Assembly (NCBI RefSeq): GCF_015706575.1
Contig: NW_024037052.1
Span: 1,736,001 to 1,800,000, forward strand
DNA length: 64,000 bases
Origin: Patiria miniata
Lineage: Eukaryota; Echinodermata; Asteroidea; Valvatida; Asterinidae
Reading direction: 5' to 3'
In this document: piece after piece, positions 1 through 10,685 of the stretch
Layout: the number at the start of each line of letters is the position of its first letter
Numbering within the stretch: position 1 is the first letter of the stretch
Notes under the pieces: model-generated
Seen by the model: the letters and a program-made list of their open reading frames with translations, nothing else
Database searches by the model: none
What the model was told of the DNA's origin: nothing
Program-made: the position numbers and the translations under genes

Positions 1-16
1 ATGTGCTAAAAATCGT

Positions 17-780
17 TGTAATTATGTTCTTTACTTTTCGTTGAAATTGGAAAAATAGGCCTGGCTACGTGCATATTTGAAAGCTGTAACACTGGCGTAA
101 GCAATGTCTGTCAATCTTTTCAAGCCTCATAAATATTTATACGGTTCCTATTCATTATGGTGTGCATTAACATTTTGAATAAAAGCCTCCTTCCACGAGT
201 TATTATTTGATAAATATCACCCTTTTAGCCGGCTTCCATTGGTCGATACCGAGACCCAGGCCAAGTCAGCCAGGTGACGCTAATGAATATGCTGATATAG
301 GCTACCCGGCGTTATTGTGCTGTGCCAGGCCGAAATCGGTCAACTGTAGCGCCTACGGCGCTATGAAAACCATGCAAGTGGGTTGGGTTGGAAAAGATTT
401 TCGTCGAGATTTTCCTTAGAGCTAGTTCGAGCTGTAACACAAGCGTTGGCAACAACAGATTAAGCTGAAATTCGTAATATACTTAGATGATATAAGTGTT
501 CAATTACTCGTGAAATAACAACTTTCGTAAATTCATTGAAATTGATATAAATATATAGTTTTGGGGACGTTTTCGAACGATTTCTTCCAGACTTGAAGGT
601 CTGCTTTTACAGTAACCAGTATTGAGGTTTTGGCATCGATGACGACGATTTTTTTTGTTACTGACATGAAGTTTAGAATTTCTTCTTCCGTTATAATGTA
701 ACATTTCAATCATACTGAGCATATTTTCTGAGAAACACAACGTTCAAAAGACCATGTTTTGGGGGGTTCACGAATTTCAC
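17..780. repeat. interspersed repeat R1, copy 1
   Basis: This segment recurs, more diverged and in pieces, at about 3410-5150 inside intron 3 of the ODC-like gene, and both copies recur in the right arm (about 61860-62620 and 56640-58600). Recognisable shared blocks include a stretch ending in a growth of AAAGCCTCCTT, a block around TTGGTCGATA, and a block around TTTCTTCCAGACTTGAAGG. No coding potential or terminal inverted repeat was recognised. From 780 to 998 I see only AT-rich sequence leading to the exon 1 acceptor. Confidence 0.6.
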
Positions 781-998
781 TGCTCTCAAACGCATCAATT
801 AAAATGGTTATAAGACACTTACACATGTATTCGGTGCACATTATCAGTATTAAAAGCAATATGTAGGCCTATAAACATGTCTATAGGCCCAATGATTTTT
901 TTTTTTATTTAGTCAGGTCTACCTTCACAGAAGAAGGGTTTTCAATTGTTTTCTCACCACTTTTTTTCTTATCAATATTTATGTTTTTCCTGCTACAG

Positions 999-1164
999 TT
1001 TCCATATAGGCAGTGAGTCTTCCAACCCTCAGATTTTCAGCGATGCAATTCGTTTCACTCGGCCGTTGTTTGATATTGGCACATCTCTCGGATTTAACAT
1101 GAAGCTGCTAGACCTGGGTGGTGGGTTTCCCGGAAGATTGTACCCAAAGGCAACCTTCGATAAG
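999..1164 (+). CDS. ODC-like left copy, exon with FHIGS and GGGFPG motifs
   Basis: The acceptor is TTTTTCCTGCTACAG and the donor is AAG/GTAAGG. The exon starts with the last base of a split codon and ends in phase 0 (166 bases). It encodes the histidine that stacks on PLP (FHIGS, ODC 196-200) and the phosphate-binding glycine loop LDLGGGFPG (ODC about 232-240). It differs from the right copy by a single base, which makes I here and V there in the FHxGS motif. Confidence 0.88.
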
Positions 1165-4100
1165 GTAAGGGATGAAATGTGACATTCGAATTATCAAGTT
1201 TTCCTGCAAAAGAGAGGCTCGTTTTTCTTACTCAAAGTTTCCTACACAAAAAGGTTTCCTTTGGGCAAATGAGTTGCGAACGTTTCGATGAAGTTGTCCC
1301 CTTAGATACACAGTTATACAAGTTTCAGGATACGGTTCCATTGTAGAATACTCGTAGACCAACTTCACTATTAAAACATTAACTTCTTCAGCATGGCACC
1401 TAGTCTATGTAATAGGCCATGGCTATAGCAACCGCAGAGGCAACCGCATCTTGACCGCTAGAATTGGTCTATTGGGCTGCTGTTATATTACAAATCACTG
1501 CATTCGAATTGACCAATCACACGTTTAGTCCTGATTTGGGAATGAAATGACGGCACGATTTAGTAAAGTCGACTCCGCTTGGCTGAGGCACGAGATCGCT
1601 TAAATCTGCATGCTTTGACATATCAGACGTTATACAGGAGACTTGGCTCCGTGGATAACGGGTGATACTCAGAATACATGGCACCCCGGTTCATTGGTAA
1701 AAAGGTTTTTTTTTTAATATTTAAAAAAAACACTCAAAAAAGTCAAGAGACGGGCAGCGAGGTTCATCACAGGAAACTACAGGAAAAAGGAAAGTGTCGC
1801 ATGCATGATAACCAACTCAGATGGTCCTCCGTAGAGGAAGTGAGACAACCCATCAACACAGATGACTACTGCAAACAAACCAAAGCCGGGAAATTATCGG
1901 GAAATTTGAGATGATTGGAGTGAGACGGACCCTAGAACGTTCACCATATGTTTTCAGTACAGATTTGAGAAACTAGTCATTGTTTGATACTGGTTTTTAT
2001 TAGTATTGGTATAAAAGATTCATTCATGCATGCGCACTTTTCCTTTCAAGGGAATTTTTTTCTGTGTGTGTAAGTCCCCCTTTGTAGGAAAATTTCACCC
2101 GTAGCTTTTAAGGTTGGAATATATCATGTAGTATTGAAGTACCGTGACCTCGTGGTCTGGAGCATTGCATTCGTGGTCTGCGGGCAATTCTGCAGGTTGT
2201 GGGTTCGAGTTCAGCCTGGGGTCATGGTGCGTGTGTCCTTGGGCAAGGCACTTTGTCACCCATTGCTTCTCTCTACCCAGGAGTAAATGGGAACATGACT
2301 GTGAGGGCAGAGATGGTAATTGTGATCGATTCTAGCTTCCTTGCGCCTACTCAGGCAGCATCCAGCTGTATACTCCCCAGGGAGCTGGGATGGTATTTGG
2401 AATGTTTAATTGGCCCAATGATCAGGGGTAATAATAATATAGAGCGCTCTAATCATAGTTAAAAGCGTTATATATAAAACCCCGTCATTTTTGTGAGTAT
2501 TAAGTAATTACTTGATTTCGTTGTTGTGTTGCCAGTTTGCAGACGTCATCACCCGGGCACTAGACGAACATTTCCCCGCCAGCAGTGGCGTGCGAATTAT
2601 TGCCGAACCGGGAACATTTCACACTCGTTCAGCAGGATACCTAGTGGCGAATGTCATTGCCAAACGTGTGAACAAAGTTGACATCAATGAACGGCGTGAA
2701 AGAGTATCAGGTAAGCTGGCCTCGAGTCCATTGGTACACATTGTACTATTTTTGAGAGCTATCGTTTAGCTGTCGTCTTGTCTATCATTCTGTAAGTTGT
2801 TTCCGTGGTAACTTCTGTTATTCTAGTCCTCCATACCCCCAAACGTTACTGTCCGTGCACCACTTTTGCTGTATCGCGTAGAAAGAAAGCACATAGTGAT
2901 GACGTTACTCAGACGTGAAAACGGTAAGGATACCTGAAACAGCTAAAAACTCCCTTATATAACAACAATTAATGCTTGTGAACGCTTGGACAAGAAACAC
3001 TTGGCATTCTTCGGAGCTGCTATATATATATTTTTTAATTTACCTATCACCATATTACATCTGCCAACAAACTATCATTTCATATTCATCATTCATCTAC
3101 GGTTTTGGAAAGCTGGCAGTTCTGGAAAGACAAGAAGATTCAGAAGATTCCTAAATATTTGTTTTGTCTTTATTTCAGATGGCGATGAACCGTTCATTTG
3201 GATATACTACTTGAATGTTGGTATTTTCAATGGATTGAGTTGCAAAGTGTTCGACCCCGAATTTTTCGACCTTCCAGAACCCTTACACGTAATGTATAAT
3301 CATAACATTAGAAACGGGTTTGATGTGATTTATGCATGTGAATTTCAGCAATAGTTGTTCAAAAACACTTTAGGCGCATGCCCCAAGTTCACGTCCCCTT
3401 CCAAATTCACTATGGCTACGTGCATTTTTAAAAGATGTAAAACTGACATTTGCAATATCTGTCAATCTGTTCAAGCCTCACGAATACTAGGCGGGCTAAT
3501 TTTGGGCAGTATAATATCAGACGCCTGCAGGGAATCAATCCATGACATGTAATTTGAGTTACCCGGCCCTCAAAGTCCACCATTCACCCCAGATTAACCC
3601 CTGGTATCCCTCAGGCCCTAAACAGTCAATAAAACCAGACACTAACCTCCCCAATGCCAATTGACAGTTCCATTTTGGTCACAAGGGTGATCGAGGTAAT
3701 TATCCCTATGTGAACAATGCATTTGTACACAAGCCTATGTAAATGCGCACAAGCACACTAGGTTTTCCCGCCAATTTCCAACCCCTCCAGTAGGATCACA
3801 AGACTGACACCCCCTCTGGTGGATGTACCATGGTCCATACTAGGATCTGGTGATAGATGACCTGGGCATGGCTACCACGTGGCTGGGACAATAAAAAACA
3901 AAGAAATGTGGAAGCGATTTTATTCACACTGACTCCGAGTAAGGTTTTTAATAAGGGTCCTATCCATTATGGTGTGCAGTAAAAAAAAATTGAGAAAAGC
4001 CTCCTTCACGAGTTATTAATTGATAAATATCACCCTTTGTGCCGGCTTTCATTGGTCGATATCGAGACCCACAGCAAAACAGGCTGAGTGACGCTAATGA

Positions 4101-7100
4101 ATTTCGCTCGTACCCCCCGCCCTGCAAACAGGACGCTGGGGGTACGCTGATGAGCTTCACAGAATCTTGTGAAGAAAGTGGCCTATGACCTTTGTATAAA
4201 GCATCTGGCTGCAGATGTTCAAGACCGCAGTTAGACAATGTGAGCAAATGCTATCCGAAAACTTCCCATAGAAATGCACACGTTTCATACCGGATGTGAT
4301 TTCTGTTTCATTGCGGGCCATGTGGACAAAAGTTTGAGCGTCGCATAATGCAATCCGACCGTTCGTGATTCGAAACGGAGCCTGAGCAACTGTGACGGGA
4401 ATTGTAAATTTACATCAAATATAAACTTTACAGAATTTCCTACATTATTACGCTTTTCAAAAAAAATAAAAAATCTCTTAACTGGAATAAAAGAGTAATG
4501 AAAGTTCGTCTTAACGGCCGTCCGTTTCAAACCTTGCAGAATCATGACCGTGATGATGCGCAGGTTACAGGTCACGCAAATTCCAACTAATCAGAGTGTG
4601 AATTCATCAGAGTATCCCAGCGTCCTGTTGAGCGAACTAATGAATTTGCTAATCTACAATACGTCATTGTGTGGCTTGGCCGGAATCGGTCAACCGTAGC
4701 GCCTAAGGCGCTTTACTGAATAATGCATGTGGGTTGGGACGGCAGAAATCATCGTCGAAATTTGCCATGGAGATGGTTCAAAGTGTAACACTAGCGTTTG
4801 CAACAACATATTTAGCTGAAATTCGGTATATATACTTAGTTAATATAAGTGTTCAACTACTCGTGAAATAATAATTTTGAGAAATTTCTAGAAATTGATA
4901 TAAATAGAGAGATTTGGGGAAGTTTCCCAACGATTTCTTCCAGACTTGAAGGTCAGCTATACCAGTAACTAGTACTGACGTTTCGTCATCGATCACGGCG
5001 ATTTTTTGACATGAAGTTTAGAATTTCTTCTTCCGTTATAATTTAACATTTCAATCATACTGTGCATATTTTCTGAGATACACAACGTTCAAAAGGCCAT
5101 GTTTTTTTGTGGTGTATGAATTTCACTGCTCTGCTATGGCGTCTAAGTACGTAATCGGATTAGCTTTGCTTAACAACGGCAGCCGCTTTGCCTTAGCAAC
5201 CACATGACTGCTAGGCACCAGTGTTCCGTAGGCCCTTCTCTGCCCTAGTCAACGGCACCAAATTCAGCGTACAAAGCACTGTACAAACTGGTATATGTCC
5301 TAGCTGTAAAAGCCTGTTGGCATCACCAAGGGCGTCAATCGATTCTCAAAAGTGGGGGAGGGGGCGGGAGGGGGGTACAAACGTGTATCCTGATGATAAG
5401 TACTTCGAGGTCGAAGCCTAAACGGCGTGGGGTTAGATGAGCCAAGGTGTTGGCCTTTATTTATTCACATCATAATTATAAGTAATATCGGCCCGCATTA
5501 TTTTCATTTGCACGACGAAACTGGGCCAATGCCACCAAAACAGGCTCCAAAAGCAATGAAAACTAGCCTTAATTAAAGGAGAAAAATATTTAAGGTTGAA
5601 AATGATGTAAAATATCTGCTTTATCAAAATTTAGAAACTTCAAAACCTACAAATTCTGAAAAACACATTTTCGAAACCAGAAATGCATTTGTTGCCATGA
5701 TAATTAAGGGGCCACCTTTATTTCTGGCTGGTCTTCAACACTTCCAGCCTAGCCAGTGTTTTATCAACCGTTTAAGACCCGCCACCTGACGGGCTTTCGA
5801 CCAATAGGAATGGGTAAAATATCTTTATAAATAGCCTATAATGGGAAGACCACAACTATTATTAATGTTCGTAGGGCCTACTTGCATAAGTCCCGGCTTC
5901 GTTCCGAATTCGTCTAAGTCGCTGCTGCGACCGTTTCTAATCCTTTCATGTTCTATCAAACAAAAAGACTCCAAAATGTTGTTTCGTATTCAGAGGATTT
6001 CGCAGCAGAAAATGGACCGACAAAGTGATCAATATTCTCTCAAGGCAAGGGACCCAATGACGTTAAAGCTCGTTGCCGGAACGAAGCCCGTGGTTGAGAA
6101 ATGGGGGGGAAGAGGCAAAAGTCAACAGCAATATAACCACAAGTTGGTGCAACGAGTATTGGTCTCGCCGAAGTTGTTTCGACCTCTCAGATTTCATATA
6201 TGACTTTTTCTTCATTGTTACGTAATCAAAACACAGGAACCACTTAGAAACCGCGATTTGAAGCCATCTACAATTTTCGGGCCAACTTGTGATTCTAATG
6301 ACGTCATCATGGCTAACTGTATGTTGCCTGAGTTGGACACTGGAGAGTTTGTCTTGTTCCATGGTGAGTATACGTCTTTCTTTAAAAAAAAATGGGAATA
6401 ATTATGTTCTATAAAGTGTATAATGTTTACGTTAGGCCTATCGCCAAAGATGGCCAATTATTCTGATCACTCATTGGATGTATCCTGCATGCATTATGAG
6501 ACGTACGCACTTAATCTCTGCCATTGACGTAAATTTTTTATGACAAAATTAGTGATCCGCATTGGCGTATACAATGCTTGCGACACCTTAAAACTGGTGT
6601 GTAAATATATACGAGATTTTTTTAAATATTCTAAAACCTATAACACATTAATGTGCTTGTTTGCGTCAGTTTTAAATGGCGCGCCCCAGTTCAGAAAGTT
6701 TTCAGCGAATATTCATATCTATAGTGACGTATCAGCTCATTTATGTTAATTTTGGAATCACGCGAAAAAATATTCGCCTGTTCCGATCGCGGCCGGTTCA
6801 CCCACAACTGCATATAAATCTTTTACCAATGGGGCACACCGTACAGGGGCTTACTAAACGCTCGAAGTTACTTTCAATACGCCAAACCATGTGATTATGA
6901 AACTCGAGAATGGGCGTCGCCAGGTTTTTTTTCTTGAGGGGGGCAAACACTCACCAGAGCGAAGTGACCGGCCGTGGAAAAATCAGAGTGTGCAGATATT
7001 TCTCTTCGACGCTTTGTAAGAAAAACGTCCATGTTGTAAAATATACATTAAATTAATAATAATATGCTTCGCCCCTCGTTTTCTTTTTTCCCCTCTTTCT

Positions 7101-7558
7101 CCTTTCCTCTCCCTTTTCTCTTTTTGTCCTTTTGGCTTTTCCAGCCCCGCCCCCTCACTGCGCCCTTGAACTCAAGGCATTCTTTACGAGTAAATTGTCA
7201 ACCCAAGAATGTTTTACACAAACAGTAGTAACTATGATAACCTAAGGAACGCCTATTAACGTAAGTTATCAATCGACTACACCTGTAGGATGGGGCCAAA
7301 TAAGAAACAGCTAACTTACCAGTATACATAAATTCAAAACAGTAAATTCTGGTTAGTACCGTTTTGAATTTATTTCTAATGCAGCTACATAATATTGGAT
7401 GATTAGATTACTAGTTTTGATCCGAAACATTTTGTCCAATTTTGTGTTATTTTTTTCTGTCATCAGATATGGGAGGCTATACCGCTACGTGTGCATGCGA
7501 TTTTAACGGTTTCAGCCTGCCGCCAACGTGGTACATTGCACCCAAAGAGATCCGGTAA
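999..7558 (+). CDS. ornithine decarboxylase-like gene, left copy (C-terminal half, five exons)
   Basis: Five exons (999-1164, 2536-2710, 3179-3288, 6237-6363, 7467-7558) join with matching phases into about 223 codons and a stop. They cover roughly residues 196-420 of animal ODC, a PLP-dependent group IV decarboxylase that makes putrescine. Seen: FHIGS (H197), LDLGGGFPG (glycine loop), IIAEPG (E274), GPTCD (C360, D361) and MGGYT (Y389). Three key positions differ: the residue at R277 is T, that at Y278 is F and that at D332 is V. R277 and D332 are, as I recall, also altered in antizyme inhibitors. The C-terminus stops 12 residues after FNGF, so the PEST-like tail of vertebrate ODC is absent. 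Exons for the N-terminal barrel, including the PLP lysine K69, would lie before base 1. Antizyme-inhibitor-like or substrate-shifted function is inference. Confidence 0.85.
1165..2535 (+). other. ODC-like intron 1, left copy
   Basis: This is noncoding. It holds a tRNA-derived SINE at 2140-2445. The equivalent place in the right arm carries an extra 512-bp terminal-inverted-repeat element (60652-61163), whose empty site lies here at about 1440-1465 (around TCTTGACCGC). Nothing else was recognised. Confidence 0.6.
2140..2445 (+). mobile_element. tRNA-derived SINE in ODC-like intron 1
   Basis: The head contains an A-box-like stretch (CTCGTGGTCTGG) and a clear B box (GGGTTCGAGTTC). A body follows with CTTGGGCAAGGCACTTTG and CTACCCAGGAGTAAATGGG, and an AT-rich TAATAATAATA tail. 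This layout is typical of tRNA SINEs in marine invertebrates. It shares its position with the right-arm copy (59612-59945, antisense to this), so it predates the arm duplication. Confidence 0.7.
2536..2710 (+). CDS. ODC-like left copy, exon with altered EPG motif
   Basis: The acceptor is TGTTGTGTTGCCAG and the donor is TATCAG/GTAAGC; it runs from phase 0 to phase 1 (175 bases). It encodes SSGVRIIAEPG followed by TFHTRSA. In ODC the motif is EPGRYY, where E274 contacts the pyridinium nitrogen and R277 and Y278 contact the PLP phosphate region. Here E is kept, R277 is T and Y278 is F. The exon is identical to the right-arm exon over all 175 bases. Confidence 0.9.
3179..3288 (+). CDS. ODC-like left copy, exon lacking the D332 equivalent
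   Basis: The acceptor is TTTATTTCAG and the donor is TTACAC/GTAATG, which is weaker than the others; it runs from phase 1 to phase 0 (110 bases). It encodes IYYLNVGIFNGLSCKVFDP. ODC has YYVNDGVYGSF, where D332 binds the distal amine of ornithine; here it is V. The exon has eight base differences from its right-arm partner, seven of them amino-acid changing and clustered in the SCKV stretch. Confidence 0.82.
3289..6236 (+). other. ODC-like intron 3, left copy
   Basis: This long intron is made mainly of the second R1 repeat block (about 3410-5150) plus about 1 kb without recognised content. At 5841-6203 an open frame of 120 codons exists, but it is broken in the right arm and has no recognised domain, so I do not call it a gene. 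Confidence 0.6.
3410..5150. repeat. interspersed repeat R1, copy 2 (split)
   Basis: Blocks at 3410-3490, 3950-4090 and 4650-5110 align in order with 40-780. They are separated by sequence at 3500-3950 and 4100-4640 that the first copy lacks. A near-hairpin made of CGCTCGTACC and GGGGGTACG lies at about 4103-4145. The equivalent right-arm block is about 56640-58600. Confidence 0.55.
6237..6363 (+). CDS. ODC-like left copy, exon with GPTCD motif
   Basis: The acceptor TCAAAACACAG has a poor pyrimidine tract; the donor is CATG/GTGAGT; it runs from phase 0 to phase 1 (127 bases). It encodes STIFGPTCDSNDVI and LPELDTGEFVLFH. C360, the catalytic cysteine contributed across the ODC dimer, and D361 are retained. 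It matches ODC SSIWGPTCDGLDRI and LPEMHVGDWMLFEN. There are four base differences from the right copy, two of them amino-acid changing. Confidence 0.87.
6364..7466 (+). other. ODC-like intron 4, left copy
   Basis: This is noncoding apart from a hAT-like MITE at 6909-7168. The point near 6650 (ACACATTAATGTGC) is the empty site for a 509-bp TTAA-flanked element present only in the right arm (54550-55058). Confidence 0.6.
6909..7168 (+). mobile_element. hAT-like MITE, present in both arms
   Basis: It starts AATGGGCGTCGCCAGG and ends CTGCGCCCTTG, flanked by 8-bp near-duplicates AACTCGAG (6901-6908) and AACTCAAG (7169-7176). Length is 260 bp with no coding capacity. The partner copy lies at about 54020-54289. 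hAT assignment rests on the 8-bp target duplication and the terminal sequence. Confidence 0.55.
7467..7558 (+). CDS. ODC-like left copy, last exon
   Basis: The acceptor is TTTCTGTCATCAG. It encodes DMGGYTATCACDFNGF, matching ODC NMGAYTVAAASTFNGF with the PLP-contacting Y389 kept, then PPTWYIAPKEIR and TAA. The protein ends much earlier than vertebrate ODC and lacks a PEST tail. A weak alternative donor (CCG/GTAAAC) overlaps the stop, so a further exon cannot be ruled out. The 92 bases are identical in the right copy. Confidence 0.85.
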
Positions 7559-7676
7559 ACTATACAAATCGATCTTTTCATTCAAGGAAAGTACTTTAGA
7601 CTAGAATTGATTTGTTACGGAGATGCTGCATACAACCTTTGCATGTCCTATTCCCGGCATTTCTGCAATGAAAATA

Positions 7677-7725
7677 GGGTAGGAGCCCCCCCCCCCTAAA
7701 ATATAGGCTCTAGAACTACGCCTGT
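7677..7725 (-). mobile_element. internally deleted hAT-like MITE remnant (K family)
   Basis: Only one terminus (rc CAGGCGTAGTTCTAGAGCC) and a short C run remain. The full right-arm partner is 52733-53492 and has perfect 8-bp duplications. One flank, TGCAAGGT, matches the right-arm target duplication. A related complete copy sits at 43051-43476. Confidence 0.5.
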
Positions 7726-8878
7726 GCAAGGTACATTTTGTTCTTTTCCATTGACAACAGGAACACGACATGTCGCTGTGATGACTTCTCGCACATAAGC
7801 TCTGTTCTCACCAAACAAATCCCGGCGAACGACACTATGCCCTCAGCGGCGTAGCCAAGGGGGGGGGGGGGGGGGGGACGTGTCCCCATAAAAAAGATCG
7901 TCGCCCACCCCCAGTCGCCGCTTGGAAATGTATTATATAACTGACCACCAACGGGTTGAACCGAAATTGGGCGCCCCCACCCCCACACTGTAACATTCAG
8001 CCCCTTCCCACACACACACATACTGTATTTGCCTGTAATCGGGGATCTTCCATTGTCCCTCTTTTGTTTGTTCACCAACTTTTTAGGAAGACCTCCCATA
8101 TGTTTTGTACATGAATCCAAATTGGGGACCTCTCGGGAATTGGGGACCCTATTGTCCTCTATTGTTCAACGTCCCCTATTGAATGCAGAAACAAACTCAC
8201 ACACACTCACCCATGTTTACGTTATACATGCCTGGTGTGGACATTCTTGTGATTTCGCGTAGTTAAGAAAAACCTGGGGAAAAAAATCATTTTACTTACA
8301 TTGTGAAAACTCTTTCAACCCCAATTTTTTTCTAAGATTCCCTTTAGTGTTTCTCTTCATTTTGCCACGGATAAACCTAACCCCAAAATGCCTCTAAACC
8401 TGTTTTCCAGAGAGGGGAAAACATTGTGTGGATGTGGGAAAGTCCACACAACATTTCTTTGTTCTCGTGCTGCTACTTGCTGGTTTATGTGGACATCTTT
8501 TGTTCGGAAGTCCACACAGTGAATGTAATGCTTGTACATTGTGTAACAGTAGGCCTTGTTATTAAGTCTTCGGTAGCGTTTATTGGTCCACTGATATGTT
8601 TGGAAACATGTATAACTACTCTGATGTTGCGATGTTGACGTCGTGGTTGGCAACAAAGTGCCCTCCACGGGTTGGCAAGAAAAGTCTGTTTAGTGTGGGC
8701 GATAGAGAACGCACTTCAGCATATAACTTAATGGCGCTGAAGTGCCAATCAAAATCGGCGCTCTTAAAGTTGTCCAGTGAATGTACAAATTTGCTCCTTT
8801 CAACTTTTTATCATTCATAATCAAAGCTTTACCGTCTGTGCTTGCCAACAAATTATAACATCAATTTGTATAATTATT

Positions 8879-9199
8879 TCATTTAAACAAAAAAACAAAA
8901 CTGTTTTGATTTCTATCGTCCGCAACTTGCAAAATGCAATTGAAATTTGTATTACACCTTTGTGTAAACATGGGTGGATTTTCCTTTGATGTTTCGATCA
9001 AAAGTGAATAACGTTTGAATGAGGGAATAACAACTTTAGCATTAATATTATTTGCTCGATATCTTATTTGCAGACTCGTTCTGGAGAAGACTTTTCCAGC
9101 ACAATATACTTTTGGTTTAGGCTTAAGCCAGAAGTCAGTTCCCGAGTGAAAGTCTGACGTTGCAATAGGGTGTGCAACCAATACCCAGCTTTTCGTCAT
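8879..9199 (-). CDS. unrecognised ORF conserved between arms (106 codons)
   Basis: The frame begins MTKSWVLVAHPIATSDF and has no domain I recognise. The right-arm equivalent (51232-51504) is in frame for 90 codons and then meets a stop, at a place that reads TTTT/GTAAGT there and TTTTGCAAGT here. Most base differences between the arms change amino acids, so selection is not evident. It could be an exon, a decayed gene or chance. Confidence 0.2.
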   Translation of the reverse strand: MTKSWVLVAHPIATSDFHSGTDFWLKPKPKVYCAGKVFSRTSLQIRYRANNINAKVVIPSFKRYSLLIETSKENPPMFTQRCNTNFNCILQVADDRNQNSFVFLFK

Positions 9200-9947
9200 G
9201 ATGGATGTTCATGGTCGGGGCAGTATATTGTTGATGTACCCTAACGTGGCACGGCCCCTATAACGTGGCACACTTTGATTTTTTGCCTGTAGCGCCTAGC
9301 TAGAGTAAAAGGTTTAACTGAAATTTCACAGAAAGTGCAATTTCATCAAGTTCTAAACACTCCCGTTGATAAATCACGAGTTTATCTACCTGTTACAAAG
9401 TTAGAAGAACAATTTAGTTCGGCGTGATTTTCCGATTTATTTCAAAGTGAACAGTAAACCCATTGAAATGCCCCCCAAAAATAAGAAAATAATTTTCTGA
9501 CAAACATTTAGTTGGCTAAGTAAGTAGAGATAAAAAATGGTCATCAGAATTTATCAACTTTACAAAAATTCTTAATGTATCTCAAAAATTCGAGATGTAT
9601 TCAAGTGCGCCACGTTGGGGAACACTCAGACGATTTTGTGCCCAATTTCCGGACACCACCGGTTTTTTTAAATTTCGGATTAAATTTCGTGACACCGAAA
9701 TTGTTCACAAAGGTGAAACAGCAAGCCTTATTAAGGCTCTTTTCAACGCACAATTTTTGCTATTGGTTTTTACTAGTTATTCGGTTAAATTCTTGTTCTG
9801 AGTTTTGTTGTATACAATTTTTTTTTTCAGTCAATAAATTCTTTTTGATTTTTTTTCGGCAACTTAGAATTAATCCCATGTAGTATTAATTCAATTCCTT
9901 GCGACTTTTACTTCCCTTAAGAAACTGAGATAAGTTAAGTTTGGTTA

Positions 9948-10031
9948 GTTGTTGGTAGACCTTGGCAATGTTACTGTTCAGAGCGATCATGCGAAAGTTG
10001 GGCGGCAGCGATGGGTCTCCTTTCTTGTATA
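9948..10031 (-). pseudogene. LINE reverse-transcriptase fragment, left copy
   Basis: Translated on the minus strand this gives the same VYKKGDPSLPPNFR / IALNS type sequence as 50385-50470. That is the fingers motif of non-LTR reverse transcriptases (compare KKGDP...NFRPI). The fragment ends exactly where the terminal inverted repeat of the 10031-10685 element begins. Confidence 0.5.
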
Positions 10032-10685
10032 CAGGGTGGTTAAAAAAAAAGGACACCCACATTAGACAGCAATTTTCTCCTATTTTTAAACATTATTTTT
10101 AACTGTCGATTAGTAGCTATTAAAGTACTGGCCTTTAAGCAAATGTGACGAAAAAAATCGTTGCATTTGCACATTGTTTCGTTGAGCTATGCTAATTTGA
10201 ACATTTCATGTGCGAAACCTGTTTGTCCACGGAGGTATACATTCCCTTCGCTTGACTGAGCTCAGCTATCGGAGCTTTATTTAAAGGAGCATGACATTTG
10301 ATTGTTATGTTATGTTATGTTATGTTATGCAACAATGAACTTAACGCACAGCTCATTGAGTAGATGATCTTAACAGTGACATGAATAATTGGACAGCTTC
10401 AATAAAAGTTACCAGGGCAAAATATATTTTGGTGGGAAGTTTTTAATTTTCATGAACTACGAAAACGTCCAATTTACAAAGAATAACCCGTGGACAGGAC
10501 TGATTTTTGGTGACCTGTATTCAAATTAGCATATCTCTATTTTTGCGACTATTACTAAGCTTTTTTCACCATGCATGGTTAAAGGCCTATAATTGACTAT
10601 GTTGTGAAAAAAATTTTTAAATAACTTCATTAAGTTGGTGAAAATTGCTGTCAAAAGTGGGTGTCCTTTTTTTAACCACCCTGTG
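10031..10685. mobile_element. MITE with about 45-bp terminal inverted repeats
   Basis: The ends are near-perfect inverted repeats starting ACAGGGTGGTTAAAAAAA and continuing through GGACACCCAC to ACAGCAATTTT. The interior is noncoding and contains (TTATG)6 at 10304-10329. The target duplication is unclear. Only one terminus survives in the right arm (about 50335-50388), because much of the interior is missing there. The right-hand terminus recurs at about 11883-11925 through the tandem duplication. Confidence 0.6.

Larger units (their letters stand above)
7559..9947. other. region downstream of left ODC-like gene
   Basis: This is largely noncoding and shared with the right arm. It contains a shrunken MITE (7677-7725), one end of another hAT-like MITE with a G run (about 7846-7880, terminus CAGCGGCGTAGCCAAGG), and an unrecognised ORF (8879-9199). 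Near 9239-9620 there is a possible short inverted-repeat pair around CTAACGTGGCAC. Confidence 0.5.

Noticed and set aside
5841..6203. 120-codon open frame in ODC-like intron 3
   Set aside because: It is disrupted in the right arm by a microsatellite and indels, and has no homology I know.
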